A stretch of 7,853 nucleotides of DNA. It comes from Synergistaceae bacterium (GTDB lineage Bacteria; Synergistota; Synergistia; Synergistales; Aminobacteriaceae). The stretch is from NCBI GenBank assembly GCA_017447325.1, contig JAFSNU010000181.1, positions 1 to 7,853 of the forward strand, in the 5' to 3' direction. A program made the position numbers and the translations under genes. Shown here in pieces: positions 7,242 through 7,853 of this stretch; positions within the stretch are counted from its first letter, which is position 1, and each line of letters begins with the position of its first letter. The notes under the pieces are model-generated. The model was not told the origin of the DNA. It saw nothing but the letters and a program-made list of their open reading frames with translations, and did not search any database.

Positions 7242-7399
7242 ACTCTTTGGCGTGACGTACGGCACAACTCTTCTAAATAATATTTGCACTGGTTCGGGCA
7301 AATTGAGCAACTGTGTCCGGCACAACTGTTGTCACGTGCTGCCGCTATTTGATCTAATACCATTTGTAACGCCATTTTCTTCATTTCGACTTCATCCAT
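7238..7399 (-). CDS. Small cysteine-rich protein (53 residues), probably phage or mobile-element type
   Basis: This short frame starts at the ATG 7397-7399 and ends at the TGA 7238-7240. The protein begins MDEVEMKKMALQMVLDQIAA, which looks like an amphipathic helix. It then has five Cys at 26, 31, 34, 38 and 46 (spacing C-x4-C-x2-C-x3-C-x7-C, including CSICPNQCKYY), suggesting a small zinc- or metal-binding fold. The support for a real gene is the near-perfect Shine-Dalgarno GGAGGA (7409-7414), nine bases before the ATG, which is much better than any other signal in this region. It overlaps the end of the upstream winged-helix gene by 8 bases and shares ATGA with the downstream long gene, an arrangement typical of compact phage modules. 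No family is recognised. Metal binding is inferred from the Cys spacing alone. Confidence 0.72.
   Translation of the reverse strand: MDEVEMKKMALQMVLDQIAAARDNSCAGHSCSICPNQCKYYLEELCRTSRQRV
7260..7327. repeat. 10-bp direct repeat CGGCACAACT flanking 48 bp
   Basis: CGGCACAACT occurs at 7260-7269 and 7318-7327. Extending 5 bases gives 13 matches of 15. The two copies fall in different codon phases within the small Cys-rich gene, and they lie where the initiator-type module meets the start of the long surface-protein frame. The repeat may mark a recombination or insertion junction, or may be chance. Confidence 0.5.
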
Positions 7400-7853
7400 G
7401 TTCTGCAATCCTCCGTTTTATGTCTGCTATAAATGCCTGATATTCCGGCGTGTTTTCCTCGCGTTCGCGCTTTAGTTCCGCTTCTCTTTCAGCTTGTCGC
7501 TGTAGCCAAGTTTTCTTATACTCGTTTTTAAATTTTTCATCTCCTTTGTTAATTGTTCTGTTAATTGTATTATTGTTAGTGTGTCGCTGTGACACACCCC
7601 CGTCCCGCTGTGACACACCCCTGTCTTCCTGTGATACACCCTTCAGCCTATACTTATTACTGCGTCCGTCATTGCCGTTGCTAATTATTTCAACATAGCC
7701 CAGCTCTTGCAGATGCTTCAGCGCACGAATAACTGTTGAACGTCCTAATCCGGCTCGTTGAGCTATCGTGTCTTGACTCGGAAAAACATTGTCTGCCAAT
7801 ATTGGTTCACGGCCTTGATACTTCCAACGCGCGAACGTGCAGAGCGTGTACCA
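7392..7853 (-). CDS. Winged-helix replication-initiator-like protein (5' partial)
   Basis: The frame is open to the right edge, so 153 residues are visible and the N-terminus is outside the window. The TTG at 7799 is internal, because 18 in-frame codons before it (including WYTLCTFARWKY) fit the domain. Residues about 24-57 form a helix-turn-helix of the HTH_36 kind (FPSQDTIAQRAGLGRSTV, then IRALKHLQELGYVEII), followed by a wing (SNGNDGRSNKYRL). This is the DNA-binding domain common in phage, plasmid and integrative-element replication proteins. Three heptads follow (GVSQEDR, GVSQRDG, GVSQRHT; residues 72-92), then an Asn/Thr/Ile-rich stretch (NNNTINRTIN) and a strongly charged helix rich in Arg, Glu and Lys up to the C-terminus. 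The protein probably binds repeats at an origin, possibly those inside its own gene. A role as a transcription regulator is an alternative. Its stop overlaps the next gene's start region by 8 bases. Confidence 0.75.
   Translation of the reverse strand, partial: WYTLCTFARWKYQGREPILADNVFPSQDTIAQRAGLGRSTVIRALKHLQELGYVEIISNGNDGRSNKYRLKGVSQEDRGVSQRDGGVSQRHTNNNTINRTINKGDEKFKNEYKKTWLQRQAEREAELKREREENTPEYQAFIADIKRRIAEHG
7409..7414 (-). promoter_or_regulatory. Strong Shine-Dalgarno site of the small Cys-rich gene
   Basis: The minus-strand sequence GGAGGA, nine bases before the ATG at 7399, matches the anti-Shine-Dalgarno consensus. It lies inside the last codons of the upstream winged-helix gene. It decides both that the small frame is translated and which ATG it uses. 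Confidence 0.75.
7547..7580. repeat. AT-rich tract with 12-bp direct repeat next to the iterons
   Basis: The 10-base sequence TGTTAATTGT occurs at 7547-7556 and 7559-7568, a 12-bp period, and is followed by ATTATTGTTAGT. The tract lies directly beside the 21-bp repeats and is much more AT-rich than the flanking coding sequence. In iteron origins an AT-rich element of this type is where the duplex opens, so this could be the unwinding element. It encodes the NNNTINRTIN stretch of the winged-helix protein. Confidence 0.6.
7578..7640. repeat. Three tandem 21-bp iteron-like repeats
   Basis: Units on the minus strand run 7640-7620, 7619-7599 and 7598-7578, with a period of exactly 21 bp (about two helical turns). 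Each contains the odd palindrome TGTG-A-CACA (plus strand 7588-7596 and 7609-7617). The third copy, 7630-7638, is TGTGATACA. The repeats encode the three GVSQ heptads of the winged-helix protein. The codons GGT, TCA and CAG are identical in all three units, including wobble bases, so the repetition exists at the DNA level and not only in the protein. Confidence 0.8.

Noticed and set aside
7323..7325. TTG as the start of a 698-residue version of the long minus-strand protein
   Set aside because: There is no ribosome site before it, it lies inside the better supported small Cys-rich gene, and it gives no signal peptide. The ATG at 7241, coupled to the small gene's stop, is preferred, although neither is proven.
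7578..7640. Tandem repeats read as a CRISPR array
   Set aside because: The units are directly adjacent without unique spacers, number only three, and encode in-frame heptads.
7450..7698. Plus-strand open frame of 82 codons opposite the winged-helix gene
   Set aside because: It is Ser/Leu/Cys-rich low-complexity antisense of a charged coiled-coil region and iterons, with no family resemblance. The minus-strand gene explains the region.
7797..7799. TTG as the start of the winged-helix gene
   Set aside because: The frame stays open to the window edge, and the 18 preceding codons look like the normal N-terminal part of the winged-helix domain.

Overview
The window most likely comes from a bacterium of the phylum Synergistota, probably an uncultured gut or rumen-type member. 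The main clue is the C-terminus of the long minus-strand protein. It has an acidic Asp/Ser/Gly linker, then Ser-Gly-Cys-Asp, a hydrophobic helix and a short Lys-containing tail, which resembles the Synergist-CTERM sorting signal. The gene order clpP-clpX-lon-ysxC fits but is not specific to that phylum. No database search was possible, so the assignment is an inference.

Region 1 (1-5057, plus strand) is a tightly packed housekeeping operon. It holds clpP (5' end outside the window), clpX, lon and ysxC/engB, with intergenic gaps of 12, 3 and 0 bases. ClpP and ClpX form the ClpXP unfoldase-protease, Lon is the second ATP-dependent protease, and YsxC is a GTPase of large-subunit ribosome assembly. 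All key catalytic and nucleotide-binding residues are present. ClpX has an unusually long Asn-rich linker between its zinc domain and its AAA+ core, and Lon has a short acidic insert in its coiled coil.

Region 2 (5058-5228) separates convergent transcription units. It contains an imperfect 15-bp hairpin followed by T residues on the minus strand (a likely terminator for the minus-strand unit) and a second GC-rich 7-bp hairpin that may be a dispersed palindromic repeat or the operon terminator.

Region 3 (5229-7853, minus strand) has the character of an accessory region. Reading from the right edge, there is first a winged-helix DNA-binding protein of the phage/plasmid replication-initiator type, whose 5' end is outside the window. 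Next is a small 53-residue cysteine-rich protein at 7238-7399, which has a strong Shine-Dalgarno sequence and overlaps both neighbours. Last is a 670-residue protein with the Synergist-CTERM-like tail but no signal peptide, which looks 5'-truncated. The initiator-like gene contains three 21-bp repeats centred on the palindrome TGTG-A-CACA, next to an AT-rich tract with its own 12-bp repeat. This arrangement looks like an intragenic replication origin. The simplest reading is that the edge of a phage-like or other mobile replication module abuts the broken 5' end of a host surface-protein gene. This remains a hypothesis.
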